This document shows positions 52,884 to 62,390 of a stretch of 64,000 nt of DNA, piece by piece; position 1 is the stretch's first letter; each line of letters starts with the position of its first letter. Origin of the DNA: Deinococcus sp. JMULE3 (GTDB lineage: Bacteria > Deinococcota > Deinococci > Deinococcales > Deinococcaceae); NCBI RefSeq assembly GCF_013337115.1, contig NZ_SGWE01000005.1:276307-340306 (forward strand), given 5' to 3'. Below the pieces are notes generated by a model. It saw only the letters and a list, made by a program, of their open reading frames with translations. It was not told the origin of the DNA and searched no databases. The position numbers were made by a program, and so were the translations under genes.

Positions 52884-54987
52884 CGTGACCCGCGCGGCGC
52901 GCTGGGCGTTGCTGGGGGCGCTGCTGACCGGCGTGGCGTCGGCGCAGGAGGGCGTGTGCGCCGCGCCTGAGTCGCTGGTGGACGTGCAGGTGGGCGGCGC
53001 GGGCCGCGGCGTGACGCTGCTGCGGCAGACGCCGGACGGGCGGGTGTGGCTGGACCCGGCGGCCCTGCGTGGCGGTGAGGACGGGTACGTTCAGGAGCGC
53101 GTGACCTGCCCGGAAGGCGAACTGGTGTTGTTGCGACCGGACCTGCAGGTGCGCCTGGACCTGGAGGCGCAGGTGCTGACGGTCACGCCGAACCTGGACC
53201 TGCTGCCCCGCCGGTCGCAGGCGGTGACGCGGCCCGACGTGGCGGGCGTGGGCGTGGGCCTGCCGGTCGGGGCGGTCGCGTATGACCTGACCGTGTCCCG
53301 CGCGCCGGACGGGCAGGTCACGGCGGGGGGCACGGTGGGCCTGACCGGGTCGCGCGGTCCGCTGAGTGCTCGTCTGGACGTGAGTGCCGCGCGGGACCGG
53401 GACGCCCAGGTGGGCGGCGGTGTTCGCTACCAGCCGACGCGGGACACGTACGTGCAGGGCGTGTGGAACGCGCAGCCGCTCACGGGTGGGCGGAGCGGGG
53501 CGTTCCGGGGCGTGCAGGCGGAAACGGTCGGGGGTGGCGTGCGGTACCTTCCGGCGCTGAGCGTGGACCTGCCCCTCCCGGCGGAGGTGCAGCTGTTCAG
53601 TGACGCGCAGCTGCTGGGCGTGTGGACGCTGGACGCGGGTCGGCAGCGTTTCACGGACATCCCGCTGCTGGGCGCGCGGGGCGCGGTGCGGGCCGTCGTG
53701 AAGGACGCGGCGGGCACGCGGGAAGTGACGGTGGAGTACGAGTTCCCGGCGGCGCTGCTGCCCCCCGGTGGCGTGCGGGCCGCGGCGGAGGTCGGGCAGC
53801 TCGACGGCGAGCCGTACGCGGGTGGCCGCGTCACGTTCGGCGTGACCCCGTCCGTGACGCTGGACGCGGATGCCAGCGTGCGGACCGGCGATTCACGCGT
53901 GCGGGCGCTGCTGGTCACGTCCGGCGTGCGCGGCGAGTACGTGCTCAGTGGCGGCGTGCAGTACACGCAGGCGGCGCCGGACCCGTGGGTGGCCCTGGCG
54001 AACTACCGCGTGGCGCGCGGGGCGTGGTCGCTGGGGCTCTTGGCGCAGGCGCCACTGAACCGCTGGGCGTCCGGTGCGGCCGAGGCCACGCTGGGCTACG
54101 CGTTCACCGGCGGATCGGCGTCGGTGGGTGCCAGCGTGAACGGCGTGCAGGGCTGGTCGGGCCGCGCGTCCGTCACGGGCCGCCTGACGCCGCAGCTGAC
54201 CGCCACCCTGAGCGGCGCGGCCGGACCGAACGTGCGTCAGGCGCGGCTGAACGTGGGCTTCACGCCCGACAGCCGCCTGAGCGTGGCCGGGGCGGTGTCC
54301 ACCACCGGGGAGCGCAGCGTGAACGCCTCGTACCTGTTCGCGCCGGGCCGCCGCGCCAGCGTGTCGTACGCGGGCGGCGCCGCGTTCGCGTCTTACACGC
54401 AGTCGGACGGTCCGGTGAACGTGACCGTCAGCGGCGGCACCGACGGTCAGCTGGGCGCCAGCGCGCAGGGCAGCGTGGTGTTCGCGGCGGACCGCGTGTA
54501 CGCCAGCGCCGCGCCGGGCACCGACACGTACGTCCTGCTGCGCACGGGCGTGCCGAACCTCGCGGTGTACGCCGGCGGGCAGTTCAGGGGCCGCACGGAC
54601 GCGCGGGGTGAACTGGTGTTCTCCGCCCCGTCCGGCCAGGCCGTGGCGATCAGCGTGGACGTGACCCGCCTGCCCCTGGAGGTCGGCGTGAAACAGGCCG
54701 TGCTGCTCGTGGGGGGCACCGCCGACCGGGCGCTGTTGGTCGACTGGACGGAGAACTTCACCCGTCAGCGCTTCGTGGACTTCCAGACGGCCGCTGGGGA
54801 CGACGCGACCGGCGCGACCCTGATCCTGACCGGGGGTGAGCAGGTGGACCTGAACGGCTTCGGGACGGGCCTGCTGCGCGCCGCGCCGGACACCCTGACC
54901 GGCGAACTGGTCTGGCCCGACGGGCGGCGCTGCCCGGTCGTGATCGCCCCGGACGCCGAGCAGGTCCGCTGCCAGACTGCTCCCTGA
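52873..54987 (+). CDS. Outer-membrane usher protein (FimD/PapC/CsuD family)
   Basis: A 704-residue exported protein with a signal peptide ('ALLGALLTGVASAQ'). It has beta-strand-rich alternation throughout, typical usher N-domain features ('LRLDLEAQVLTVTPN'-like strand pattern), 'YEFPAALLPPGG' and 'AEVGQLDGEPYAGGRVTFGV' in the barrel, and a C-terminal domain with 'AVYAGGQFRGRTDARGELVF'. It is shorter than enterobacterial ushers (800 or more residues). It would secrete and assemble the pilus fibre across the outer membrane; its presence implies a diderm envelope. Last gene of the operon; no tip adhesin gene follows. Confidence 0.88.
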   Translation: MSPDVTRAARWALLGALLTGVASAQEGVCAAPESLVDVQVGGAGRGVTLLRQTPDGRVWLDPAALRGGEDGYVQERVTCPEGELVLLRPDLQVRLDLEAQVLTVTPNLDLLPRRSQAVTRPDVAGVGVGLPVGAVAYDLTVSRAPDGQVTAGGTVGLTGSRGPLSARLDVSAARDRDAQVGGGVRYQPTRDTYVQGVWNAQPLTGGRSGAFRGVQAETVGGGVRYLPALSVDLPLPAEVQLFSDAQLLGVWTLDAGRQRFTDIPLLGARGAVRAVVKDAAGTREVTVEYEFPAALLPPGGVRAAAEVGQLDGEPYAGGRVTFGVTPSVTLDADASVRTGDSRVRALLVTSGVRGEYVLSGGVQYTQAAPDPWVALANYRVARGAWSLGLLAQAPLNRWASGAAEATLGYAFTGGSASVGASVNGVQGWSGRASVTGRLTPQLTATLSGAAGPNVRQARLNVGFTPDSRLSVAGAVSTTGERSVNASYLFAPGRRASVSYAGGAAFASYTQSDGPVNVTVSGGTDGQLGASAQGSVVFAADRVYASAAPGTDTYVLLRTGVPNLAVYAGGQFRGRTDARGELVFSAPSGQAVAISVDVTRLPLEVGVKQAVLLVGGTADRALLVDWTENFTRQRFVDFQTAAGDDATGATLILTGGEQVDLNGFGTGLLRAAPDTLTGELVWPDGRRCPVVIAPDAEQVRCQTAP

Positions 54988-55050
54988 AGTTGCCCTCCTG
55001 AACTGGCCCGGTACGAGGCTCGGGCGCCTTGCGGGTCCGTTCGGTTCAGG

Positions 55051-55575
55051 TCAGTCCAGGTCGAGTTCGGTGGGGGGCAGCATGGCGCGGCTCAGGTCGT
55101 GATGCCCGGTGACGTGCAGGACGGGCGGCGCGTCACTGGTCAGCGTGCCGGTCAGGTGATGGTACCCGTCCGGGAGGTCCGCGCCGCGCAGCAGGTACGT
55201 GTGCCGGTCCGGCGTGACGGCCAGGAGGTCCGCGCCGACCCGCTGCACCCGCGCCGTGACGTTCAGGGGCGCGCCGGTCAGGGCGGTGGGGCTGATGCGG
55301 GGGCGGCGCCGGACGTCGCCGGGCACGCGGGCGTTGTGGACGATCAGGCGCGCTGCCCGCCCGTTCCAGAGTTGCCCCCACACCTCCAGCGGGGTGCCGT
55401 GGCGGGGACTCCAGTCGAACGGTTCGCCGGTCAGGTCGAGGTGCCCGGCCGCGCCGCGCAGCGTGGCGCCGGTCAGGGTGCGGGTGTACGTGCCGGACAC
55501 GAGGATCAGCGTGCCGTCGGGCACCTGTGGCAGGTCGGTCAGGGTGACGGTCAGGTAGGGCGTGGGGTCGGTCAT
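55051..55575 (-). CDS. Hypothetical beta-rich protein
   Basis: A 174-residue protein with no signal peptide, rich in short strands ('LTVTLTDLPQVPDGTLILVSG', 'PLEVWGQLWNGRAARLIVH', 'LNVTARVQRVGADLLAVTPD') resembling tandem OB-like or Ig-like modules. No family recognised. It overlaps the upstream gene by 4 nt (ATGA). It converges on the usher gene. Confidence 0.65.
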   Translation of the reverse strand: MTDPTPYLTVTLTDLPQVPDGTLILVSGTYTRTLTGATLRGAAGHLDLTGEPFDWSPRHGTPLEVWGQLWNGRAARLIVHNARVPGDVRRRPRISPTALTGAPLNVTARVQRVGADLLAVTPDRHTYLLRGADLPDGYHHLTGTLTSDAPPVLHVTGHHDLSRAMLPPTELDLD

Positions 55576-56222
55576 GGGCACTCCAGGAGGGCGAGAACGA
55601 GAGGGTGCGCGCAGCTGAGCGCCGCGTGCGTCACGGCGCTCCGCGCCGCCACCTGCGGGGTCGGGCCGCAGCCGGTCGCGCTGCGGCTCACGGCGGGCCG
55701 ACCGTTCAGCGTGACCTTCACGCGGGCCGTCGCGGCGGCTGTCGCGGCAGACGTGGCGGCGCCCGTCGCCGGGCGGACCTGCGCCCACACACTGACCTGC
55801 GTGTCGTGCCCGCCCACGCCCGGCGCCGCGTCGACCGTGAAGCCCACGTCGGTCAGGGCGCGACCCAGCGCCTCGCAGGCGAGCACGCCCGCGCCGTCCT
55901 GCACGGCAGCGGCGCCCAGCTGCACCGCCCGGCCCGTGAGTTCCGGACGGTCCCGGAGCGACGCGCGTTCCAGCACGCCGTACGGCAGGGTCAGCACGGC
56001 GCGCAGCGTGTGCCCGTCCGGTCCGGCGGCGTCACGCAGCACCCGACTCACCTGCAGCAGGTAGGGCGGCACGCCGTCCACGAGCGCCTGGGCTCCCGGC
56101 CCGAACGCCCGCGCGAGCGCCGATCGACCCGCCCTGAGCAGGGCGTCCAGCGCCGCTGGGCGGTCACCCGCCGTGACCGTCACCTCCGCTGAAAGGGGTG
56201 GGGGAGACGGGAACTGGCTCAT
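55572..56222 (-). CDS. Hypothetical protein
   Basis: A 216-residue soluble protein with no recognised domain. The N-terminal part alternates strands and helices ('AEVTVTAGDRPAALDALLRAG', 'YLLQVSRVLRDAAGPDGHTLR'); an Ala/Thr-rich stretch interrupts the second half. The ATG at 56222 is preferred over a GTG-like start eight codons upstream. Co-translated with the 174-residue protein downstream, so they may form a pair. Confidence 0.6.
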   Translation of the reverse strand: MSQFPSPPPLSAEVTVTAGDRPAALDALLRAGRSALARAFGPGAQALVDGVPPYLLQVSRVLRDAAGPDGHTLRAVLTLPYGVLERASLRDRPELTGRAVQLGAAAVQDGAGVLACEALGRALTDVGFTVDAAPGVGGHDTQVSVWAQVRPATGAATSAATAAATARVKVTLNGRPAVSRSATGCGPTPQVAARSAVTHAALSCAHPLVLALLECP

Positions 56223-56348
56223 GGGCCGGTCACGCGCCGGGCGCATTCGTCACGCCATCCCCTACGGCTGGTTGCGGGTGCACGGGATCTGCACAGTGTC
56301 GAGCTCAGCCGCCGCGCCTCGCTCCGAGTGTGTCGTCTTGGCAGACAT

Positions 56349-57254
56349 TCAGTGGAGGTTGACGGTGTTGGCGTACTTGTACGCGCGGGCGACCGTGGTG
56401 GGCAGCGGTTCCCGGTCAGTCCGGACCGGGAAGTTGTAGGTGTACACACCGACGTGGTATGTGCCGGTGGGGACACTGGCGGGCACGGCGGACGTGTTCG
56501 GCAGCGTGGCGCCGTAGGCGTTGTGGTGGATGACCGTGCTGTCGAACAGCGCGGTGCGGACCGCTTTCACGTCGCCGGGCAGGGTGCCGCTGACCGTCAG
56601 GGTGCGTCCGCTGACCTGGGCGCTGACCGTACCGGGCACGCCGACCCGCGCGCCGGGTTGCGAGGTGGCCCCGTCGTACGTGAGGTCGCCGTTCACGCTG
56701 GCCATGACCGTGTACTTGCGGGTGTCGTCCGGTGAGAGCGGTTCGTTGATGGCGCCGTCCATGAACCCGCCGGTGATGTCGTCGGTCAGGTCGAGCTTGC
56801 GGGTGGGTGTGGTGATACTCAGTTTCGCGGTGCCGTCGAGGGGCGTTCTGGCCCGGTAGCGGTAGTACAGGAAGTCCTGGAAGGTGCCGTCGCCAGCGCG
56901 GTCGGTGCCCGTGGCGATTTCCAGGCCGTAGGTGGTGACGGTCAGGGCGGCGCTCTGCCCGGCGGCGGTCGCGGTGACGGTGACGGGCGCCATGCTCAGG
57001 CGCAGGGCCTTCATGCGGCCCTGGGCGTCCACGTCGACGGTGGTCGGGTCGCTGGACGTGAACGTGACGGGCGCGGTGCTGGGCGTGCCGTCGGCGTTCG
57101 TGACGGTCACGGTCAGGGGCGGGAACGAGTTCGTGGCGATGACGGTCGGCCCGGTCACGCTGATCTTCACGGGCCCGGTGGGCGTGGTGGTGCCCGGCTG
57201 CTGGCAGGCGGTGAGGGCGGCGGTCAGGGTGAGGATCAGGGCGGTTCGTTTCAT
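56349..57254 (-). CDS. Lipoprotein with Ig-like domain
   Basis: A 301-residue lipoprotein with the lipobox 'LTAC' (C17). A BIG2-like Ig domain covers roughly residues 30-105 ('TVTVTNADGTPSTAPVTFTSSDPTTVDVDAQG'), followed by two further beta-rich regions and a strand-rich end. It is probably exposed on the cell surface. It follows the VWA lipoprotein gene on the same strand across a 143-nt gap that contains a hairpin. Confidence 0.75.
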   Translation of the reverse strand: MKRTALILTLTAALTACQQPGTTTPTGPVKISVTGPTVIATNSFPPLTVTVTNADGTPSTAPVTFTSSDPTTVDVDAQGRMKALRLSMAPVTVTATAAGQSAALTVTTYGLEIATGTDRAGDGTFQDFLYYRYRARTPLDGTAKLSITTPTRKLDLTDDITGGFMDGAINEPLSPDDTRKYTVMASVNGDLTYDGATSQPGARVGVPGTVSAQVSGRTLTVSGTLPGDVKAVRTALFDSTVIHHNAYGATLPNTSAVPASVPTGTYHVGVYTYNFPVRTDREPLPTTVARAYKYANTVNLH

Positions 57255-57349
57255 GTCGGGATTCCTATGGGGTGAAGAGGGATCCGGGGTGGGGCGCGCC
57301 AGTTCAGTTGCCGGGCACGCCGCCGTGGATCGCTTCTGCGATGGACAGT

Positions 57350-57379
57350 GTCCGGCCGCCCCTGCGGTGGCGGCCGGAC
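57350..57379 (-). terminator. Hairpin downstream of the VWA lipoprotein gene
   Basis: GTCCGGCCGCC pairs with GGCGGCCGGAC around an 8-nt loop, 18 nt after the stop codon on the minus strand. It separates the two lipoprotein genes. Confidence 0.7.
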
Positions 57380-57397
57380 CGGGGGTTCAGGCGGGGG

Positions 57398-58360
57398 TCA
57401 GCGGACGGTGAACGTGAAGGGCACCTCGACGGTGGCCGCCTTGCGGTCGGGGGCGCTGACGACGATGTTCAGCGTGCCGGTGACCTCGGTTCCGGTGGCT
57501 GGTTTCTGCGTGAACACGAGTTCCACGCAACCCTGGGCGCGGAAGGCGTTGTACATGCGGTCGAAGAACCCGTCGAGGGCGGCGGCGTCGTTCGCCTTCT
57601 GGAACAGGCCGCCGGTGGCGGTGGCGATGTCCTCCAGGGCGCTGAAGTCGAGGTTGCCGCGGGCGTCCAGGCCGATGGCGTACACCTTGGTGCCGTTGGC
57701 GCGCGCGGTGTCGATGGCCTGCTGGTACTGATCGATGTAGGCGTTGTCCTCGCCGTCGGTCAGGATCAGCAGGGAGCCGTTGGTGCCGCCGCTGGCCTTG
57801 ACGAGGGTGCTGCCATCCACGATCGCGCCGTACAGCGGGGTGCCCCCGCCCGCGAAGGTGGCGTTGTCGATGCCCGTGTTCAGGAGGGTCTTGTCGCCCG
57901 TGAAGTCCTGCCACAGGTAGGAGACGCCCAGGTTTGCGTTGGGCGTGGTGTCAAAATCGAAGGAGAGGACAGCGGCGCGGTCCTGGCTGCTCATGCGCGA
58001 GACGAAGCGTTTGGCGGCGTCGCGGCGCAGGAGGTTCGGGTCGTTGTCGGCCATGCTGCCGGTGCTGTCGAGGCTGATCGCGGCGGTGATGGTGTCCTGC
58101 ACCTGTACCTGACCGCACACGCGGGCCGTGGCGCTCCCGGCGCTGATGGTCTTGACGGTCGCGCTGTCCAGCTTGCCGTTGGTGACGATGCTGGTGTCGC
58201 TCAGGGGCGTGAAGCCGACCTGGTAGGTGGTGTCGTTCACGACGCGCACGCCGTTGACGGTGCCGGTGGTGGCGGCGGGTGTGGTGGGCGCTCCCTTGAA
58301 GTCGCAGGAGGCGAGCAGGGCGCAACTGATGGTCATGGTCCCGATGAGCAGTTTCTTCAT
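57398..58360 (-). CDS. VWA-domain lipoprotein
   Basis: A 320-residue lipoprotein with the lipobox 'LLASC' (C19). After a 70-residue beta-rich region comes a VWA domain with a MIDAS: 'DSTGS' (D98, S99, S102), 'AGGGTPLYGAI', 'LLILTDGEDN'. The C-terminus is an Ig-like strand-rich tail ('VTGTLNIVVSAPDR'). It is probably surface-exposed and may bind another protein through a metal-bridged contact. The ATG at 58360 begins a canonical lipoprotein signal. Confidence 0.88.
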   Translation of the reverse strand: MKKLLIGTMTISCALLASCDFKGAPTTPAATTGTVNGVRVVNDTTYQVGFTPLSDTSIVTNGKLDSATVKTISAGSATARVCGQVQVQDTITAAISLDSTGSMADNDPNLLRRDAAKRFVSRMSSQDRAAVLSFDFDTTPNANLGVSYLWQDFTGDKTLLNTGIDNATFAGGGTPLYGAIVDGSTLVKASGGTNGSLLILTDGEDNAYIDQYQQAIDTARANGTKVYAIGLDARGNLDFSALEDIATATGGLFQKANDAAALDGFFDRMYNAFRAQGCVELVFTQKPATGTEVTGTLNIVVSAPDRKAATVEVPFTFTVR

Positions 58361-58628
58361 GAGTGTTCTCCTCGACGTGTTGCCTGGCGCGTGCGCCGGA
58401 CTGACCCGTCCTGTGAGTACGGTATTTGAATCAGATCCAGATACAGGTAAAAAGGCAAGTCCAAATATTCCGAGGTGTGAAGGCGCCATCTGCCGGGCTC
58501 GCTCGCCGGTGACCTTCAGCAGCGGTCGGTCCCCACCCGCGAGCTGACCCGGGCGGGTTTCGCGTGGCCGCGTGCATGCAGGTACGGACCCCGGTTCATT
58601 CACCCGGCGGTTCCGTCTGGAGGCCTGT

Positions 58629-58751
58629 ATGTCCGCTCTGCGCATCATCCTGACGCTGCTCGCCCTGACCGCCCACGCCCACGCCCGCGACGACGGCACC
58701 GTGGCTCCACAGACCAACTCTGTCCCCACCCTGGCTCCCGCCGCCGCGTGA
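58629..58751 (+). CDS. 40-residue exported peptide
   Basis: A short open frame with a good ribosome binding site ('TGGAGG', 7 nt before the ATG). It encodes a hydrophobic signal-peptide-like N-terminus ('MSALRIILTLLALTAHAHA') and then a 21-residue hydrophilic tail rich in Pro, Thr and Ala ending '..VPTLAPAAA'. It lies 87 nt upstream of a TPR/winged-helix regulator. The arrangement resembles pheromone-precursor genes next to TPR sensors, but this is inference. Confidence 0.55.
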   Translation: MSALRIILTLLALTAHAHARDDGTVAPQTNSVPTLAPAAA

Positions 58752-58838
58752 TGCGCGCCGCCCAGGCGTCCCCCCCGCCGGGGGGCGTTCTGGTTTGCGT
58801 CCCCCGGCACGCCGGGGACGCGGCATCATGCTCCGGTC

Positions 58839-60185
58839 ATGAGCGACTTTCAGCAGTACCTCGACGCGCACGCGCTGCTGTTGGGCGGGCGGTACCAGGC
58901 GGCTCTGGATTTCCTGGACGCGCGGCCCGTCGTGGAGGAACTGAATCACGCGCGGCAGCGGGCGTACGCCCTGCACTCGCTGCGCCGGACCGGGGAGGCG
59001 TACCCGGAGATCGAACGGGCCGCGCACCTGGCCGAGACGCTGTACCCGCGGCAGCGCAGCGCCGTGTACATCGACTGGGCGGTCATGCTGATGCGTGACC
59101 AGCGCTTCGACGAGGGGTTCCGGCTGTACCATCAGGCCCTCGCGCACGCCATCCTGCCAGAGGAGCGGGTCACCACGCTGTACAACCTCGGCTGGACGTA
59201 CCTGCGCCGCGGGCACCTCGATCACGCGCTCGACGCCCTGCAGGAGGGATACGCCCTGACGCGCGCCAGCCGGATCGAGACGGTCCGCTGGCGCACCCAC
59301 AATTTCCGCTGCGCCCTGGCCCTGCACGCCCGCGCGTCCGGGCAGTTCGACCTCGCCCTGCAGCGCGCCCGGCAGGCCACGCGCCTCGCCGGGGACGACC
59401 GCGCCGGTACGTACGCCTGGAACGTCCTGGCCACCACCCTGCGCCTCGCCGGTCAGGACGCTGCCGCCCGCGCCGCCCAGGAACGCGCCCTGAGTCTCGC
59501 CGGGGACGGCGCCGCGCGGGACACCGAGGCGCTGTACCTCGCCCTGATCGACCTGGGTGGCCCGAACGCCGCGGTGGCCCGCGACGCCCTGCAGCGCCTC
59601 GCGCCCCTGACCGCGCCGTACGACGGCTGGCGCGCCCGGCTGCACCTCGCGCAGGACCATCTGCGCGCCGGGGAAGGGGAGGTCGCGCTGGCGGTCCTGC
59701 ACGCGGCGCTGGACGCGAACGAACCGTACGTCCTGCTCGACGAGGCCCCGGTCCTGGGTGACCTGTACGCCCACGGCCGCGCCGCTGGACTGATCCTGCC
59801 GACCCCCGCCGCGCGGCAGCCCTGCACGCTGCACGTCACGTCGCGCGGCGAGCCCGGCGCGCGGCTGTGCGGCGCCCCGCTGCCCGGCGCGCGGCCCCTG
59901 GGTCTGGCGGTCGTCGCGTACCTGCGCCGCGAGGGTCCGGCCACGCTCGACACGCTGGCCGCCGCGCTGCTGGACCTGCGCGCCGGGGACAGGCGCGGCC
60001 CGGCCCGCATCCGCGCGGCCATCAGCGACCTGCATGACCTGACCGGCAGCGATACCCTGACCGTCACCCGGCGGCGCACCGTCACCCTCGACCCCGACTG
60101 GGTGATCACCACCGACCTGGACGACCCCGGACCCGCCCCGTTCAGTGACCTCTACGGCGCGTGGGTCACGGATCTCGCCCGCTGA
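58839..60185 (+). CDS. TPR protein with C-terminal winged-helix (BTAD/SARP-like) domain
   Basis: A 448-residue protein. Residues 1-320 are tetratricopeptide-like helix pairs ('ALLLGGRYQAALDFLDARP', 'TTLYNLGWTYLRRGHLDHALDALQEGY'). Residues 330-430 contain a SARP/OmpR-like winged helix ('PLGLAVVAYLRREGPATLDTLAAALLD', 'RIRAAISDLHDLTG', 'RRRTVTLDPDWVITTDL'). It may sense a peptide or protein through the TPRs. CATGCT ends 6 nt before the ATG (weak leaderless box). The stop codon directly abuts the stop of the convergent paralogue. Confidence 0.8.
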   Translation: MSDFQQYLDAHALLLGGRYQAALDFLDARPVVEELNHARQRAYALHSLRRTGEAYPEIERAAHLAETLYPRQRSAVYIDWAVMLMRDQRFDEGFRLYHQALAHAILPEERVTTLYNLGWTYLRRGHLDHALDALQEGYALTRASRIETVRWRTHNFRCALALHARASGQFDLALQRARQATRLAGDDRAGTYAWNVLATTLRLAGQDAAARAAQERALSLAGDGAARDTEALYLALIDLGGPNAAVARDALQRLAPLTAPYDGWRARLHLAQDHLRAGEGEVALAVLHAALDANEPYVLLDEAPVLGDLYAHGRAAGLILPTPAARQPCTLHVTSRGEPGARLCGAPLPGARPLGLAVVAYLRREGPATLDTLAAALLDLRAGDRRGPARIRAAISDLHDLTGSDTLTVTRRRTVTLDPDWVITTDLDDPGPAPFSDLYGAWVTDLAR

Positions 60186-61265
60186 TCACGTCTCGTCCTC
60201 CAGCCAGTCGAGCGGGCCGTCCAGCAGGCACGGTCCCGCTTCGCGCAGGTCCGTGGACCAGGCCCACTGCGGCCCCAGCGACAGTCGCCCGCCCCGCAGG
60301 CGCACCGCGCCCGAGTCGCCCAGCAGGCTCCGCAGGCGCGAGACGTGGTAACGCACCTGGCCGTACAGCGCCCCCGGCGTGCCCTCCCCGAGGACGGCGT
60401 CCGCCACGAGCGGCCACGGCGCGCTGCCCCGCTCGATCAGGTACGCGAGCAGCGCGAGGCTGCGGCCCTCGCCGCGCATCGGCACGAACGTCAGTCCACG
60501 CTGCACACCCAGCCGCCCGCGCGTCACGAGCCGCGCCGCGTCCGGCGTGACGGCCGGGTCCGGCCAGCCCAGCGCCGCGCGCACATGCGGCACGCTGCGG
60601 GACTCGTCGAGCACCTCGAACGGAAAGCCGGTCACGTCCGGCAGCAGCCCCGCCCCCAACCCCGCGCGCAGCACCGACTCGGCGTCCTGCAGCGCGAGGC
60701 GCAACTGCACGCCCGGTGACAGCGTGCCCTCGTCGGGACGTCCCGACCCCGGATGCACCAGGTCCAGCAGCGCCTGCACGTCCGCCCGCGCGTCCGGCGG
60801 GGCGTAGCGCAGCGCCGCGTAGTGATGCCGGACCGACACCAGGGCGTCACCCATCATCCGCGTCGTGGTCGCCAGCGTCAGGTGCGCCCCGAACGCCGCG
60901 GCGTCCTCCAGCTGCCCGCCCAGCGCCTCGCGCGCCCGGCTCAGGGACGCCTCGAACGCGCCCTGCACGCGGTCCACGGTCGCCAGGCCCACCAGCAGCC
61001 GCCCACGCCAGGGCCGCGCCGCGCGCTGCGCGCGGACCAGCCCCATGCCTTCCTCGAACTGCCCGGCGGCCGCCGCGACGTCCCCGCTCAGCAGCGCCGC
61101 CCAGCCCAGGTCATGCAGGATCGCGGCCCGCTGCGGCACGCCCCGCCCCCCGCTGCCCAGCACCTCCAGCCACGCGGCCGGGGGGCGACGCCACGACCAC
61201 GCCGCAGCGGGTTCCAGCGGCGTCCCGGCCGCCCACTGCCCAAGCGGTGGCGGCAGCGGCGTCAC
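60186..61265 (-). CDS. TPR protein with C-terminal winged-helix (BTAD/SARP-like) domain
   Basis: A 359-residue protein built like its convergent neighbour. TPR-like helices fill residues 40-180 ('AAILHDLGWAALLSGDVAAAAGQFEEGM'), with a winged helix at about 260-345 ('RSLALLAYLIERGSAPWPLVADAVLG', 'YHVSRLRSLLGDSGAVRLRGGRLSLG'). The start is GTG. A minus-strand TAGGCT box lies about 70 nt upstream. The two genes meet at adjacent stop codons with no intergenic base, leaving no room for a terminator. Confidence 0.78.
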   Translation of the reverse strand: MTPLPPPLGQWAAGTPLEPAAAWSWRRPPAAWLEVLGSGGRGVPQRAAILHDLGWAALLSGDVAAAAGQFEEGMGLVRAQRAARPWRGRLLVGLATVDRVQGAFEASLSRAREALGGQLEDAAAFGAHLTLATTTRMMGDALVSVRHHYAALRYAPPDARADVQALLDLVHPGSGRPDEGTLSPGVQLRLALQDAESVLRAGLGAGLLPDVTGFPFEVLDESRSVPHVRAALGWPDPAVTPDAARLVTRGRLGVQRGLTFVPMRGEGRSLALLAYLIERGSAPWPLVADAVLGEGTPGALYGQVRYHVSRLRSLLGDSGAVRLRGGRLSLGPQWAWSTDLREAGPCLLDGPLDWLEDET

Positions 61266-61409
61266 GCCGTCCCCGAACGGACCGGCTGCCGGGGGGCACC
61301 GCCGCGCTGTCCACGCCTCTGGCCTCGCACGGCCCGTAGCCTACCAAAAGGGCCGCAGTGCCCCCGGATCTATCCGTGGGGGTGGAGCGGGCCCCGCCGC
61401 ACCGACTCA

Positions 61410-62360
61410 TCAGAAGTCCTCGACCTCGTTCTGCACGTCGTTCTCCTCCAGGGCCACGTAGCGGCGCGTGGTGTCCACCGACGCGTGCCCGAGAAACAGC
61501 CCGACGCGCGTGAAGTCCTTCGTGGCGCGGTACAGGCGCGTCCCCGAGTGCTTCCGGGCCGCGTGGAAGCCGCGCCACGCGTGTCCGTGACCGGCGGCGG
61601 CGAACGCCTGACGCATGCGGTACTGCGCGTGATGGTACGACCAGTCGAACAGCCCGCCGTCCGCCGTGACCGGGGGGAGGCCGTGCAGGGCCGCGCGCAC
61701 CCGGCGTCCCAGGGGCACGCGGCGGGTCCGGCCCCCCTTGCCGGCCACGGTCAGCTGCGCGCCGTGCAGGTCGGTCACGCGGACGTTCAGCGCCTCGGTG
61801 ACGCGCAGCCCGGCGTGCGCGCACAGCAGCAGCAGCGCCCCCAGCCGGGCGTCGCAGTGCGCCAGGACCTCGTCGATCTCCCGCATGTACGGCGGGTTCT
61901 TCACGATGCCCGGCGTCGGGTCGGGCGGCACGTGCGCGTCCTCGAAGGGTTGCGCCTCGGTCGCGCCCGCCCAGCGCAGCGCGCGGTACAGCGCCCGCGC
62001 GCCCGCGACGTACTGCGCGACCGTCGCGGCCGACAGCGTCCCGCGTTTCCCGCGCCCGCGTGACGGGCGTGTCTGGAGGTGCGCGACGTACCGGCCCCCG
62101 TCCCGCCGACCGGGGCGCAGCAGTTGCACGCCGCTGCCCTGCGCCCACGGCACGAAGTCCCGCACGGCCAGCGCGTACGCCGCGAGGGTCTTGCCGCTGG
62201 TCCGCGCGCCCTTGAGGCTCCCGGCAGTCATGTACGCCAGCGTGACCTGCACCAGGGTGTCAGTGTCGTAGGTGCTGGCGGCCTCGACGGCGCGGACCCG
62301 CAGGGCCTGATCGGTCAGGTTGACCAGGGCGAGGGTGTCGCTGGTGCGGTCGAGGGTCAA
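61410..62360 (-). CDS. Tyrosine recombinase (XerC/XerD-like)
   Basis: A 316-residue site-specific recombinase. It has a SAM-like N-terminal core-binding domain (30-150) and a catalytic domain with the first Arg in '[10 protein letters not shown]', Lys in '[12 protein letters not shown]', 'HAAR' (H266, R269), His in '[12 protein letters not shown]' (H292) and the nucleophile Y301. The TTG start has 'GAGG' 7 nt upstream, the frame being closed just before it. It is not next to integrase-associated phage genes, so it may serve chromosome dimer resolution or a lineage-specific function. Its promoter carries a palindrome. Confidence 0.9.
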   Translation of the reverse strand: MTLDRTSDTLALVNLTDQALRVRAVEAASTYDTDTLVQVTLAYMTAGSLKGARTSGKTLAAYALAVRDFVPWAQGSGVQLLRPGRRDGGRYVAHLQTRPSRGRGKRGTLSAATVAQYVAGARALYRALRWAGATEAQPFEDAHVPPDPTPGIVKNPPYMREIDEVLAHCDARLGALLLLCAHAGLRVTEALNVRVTDLHGAQLTVAGKGGRTRRVPLGRRVRAALHGLPPVTADGGLFDWSYHHAQYRMRQAFAAAGHGHAWRGFHAARKHSGTRLYRATKDFTRVGLFLGHASVDTTRRYVALEENDVQNEVEDF

Positions 62361-62390
62361 GGGTGGGCCTCAATGATCACGGGTGACGAT

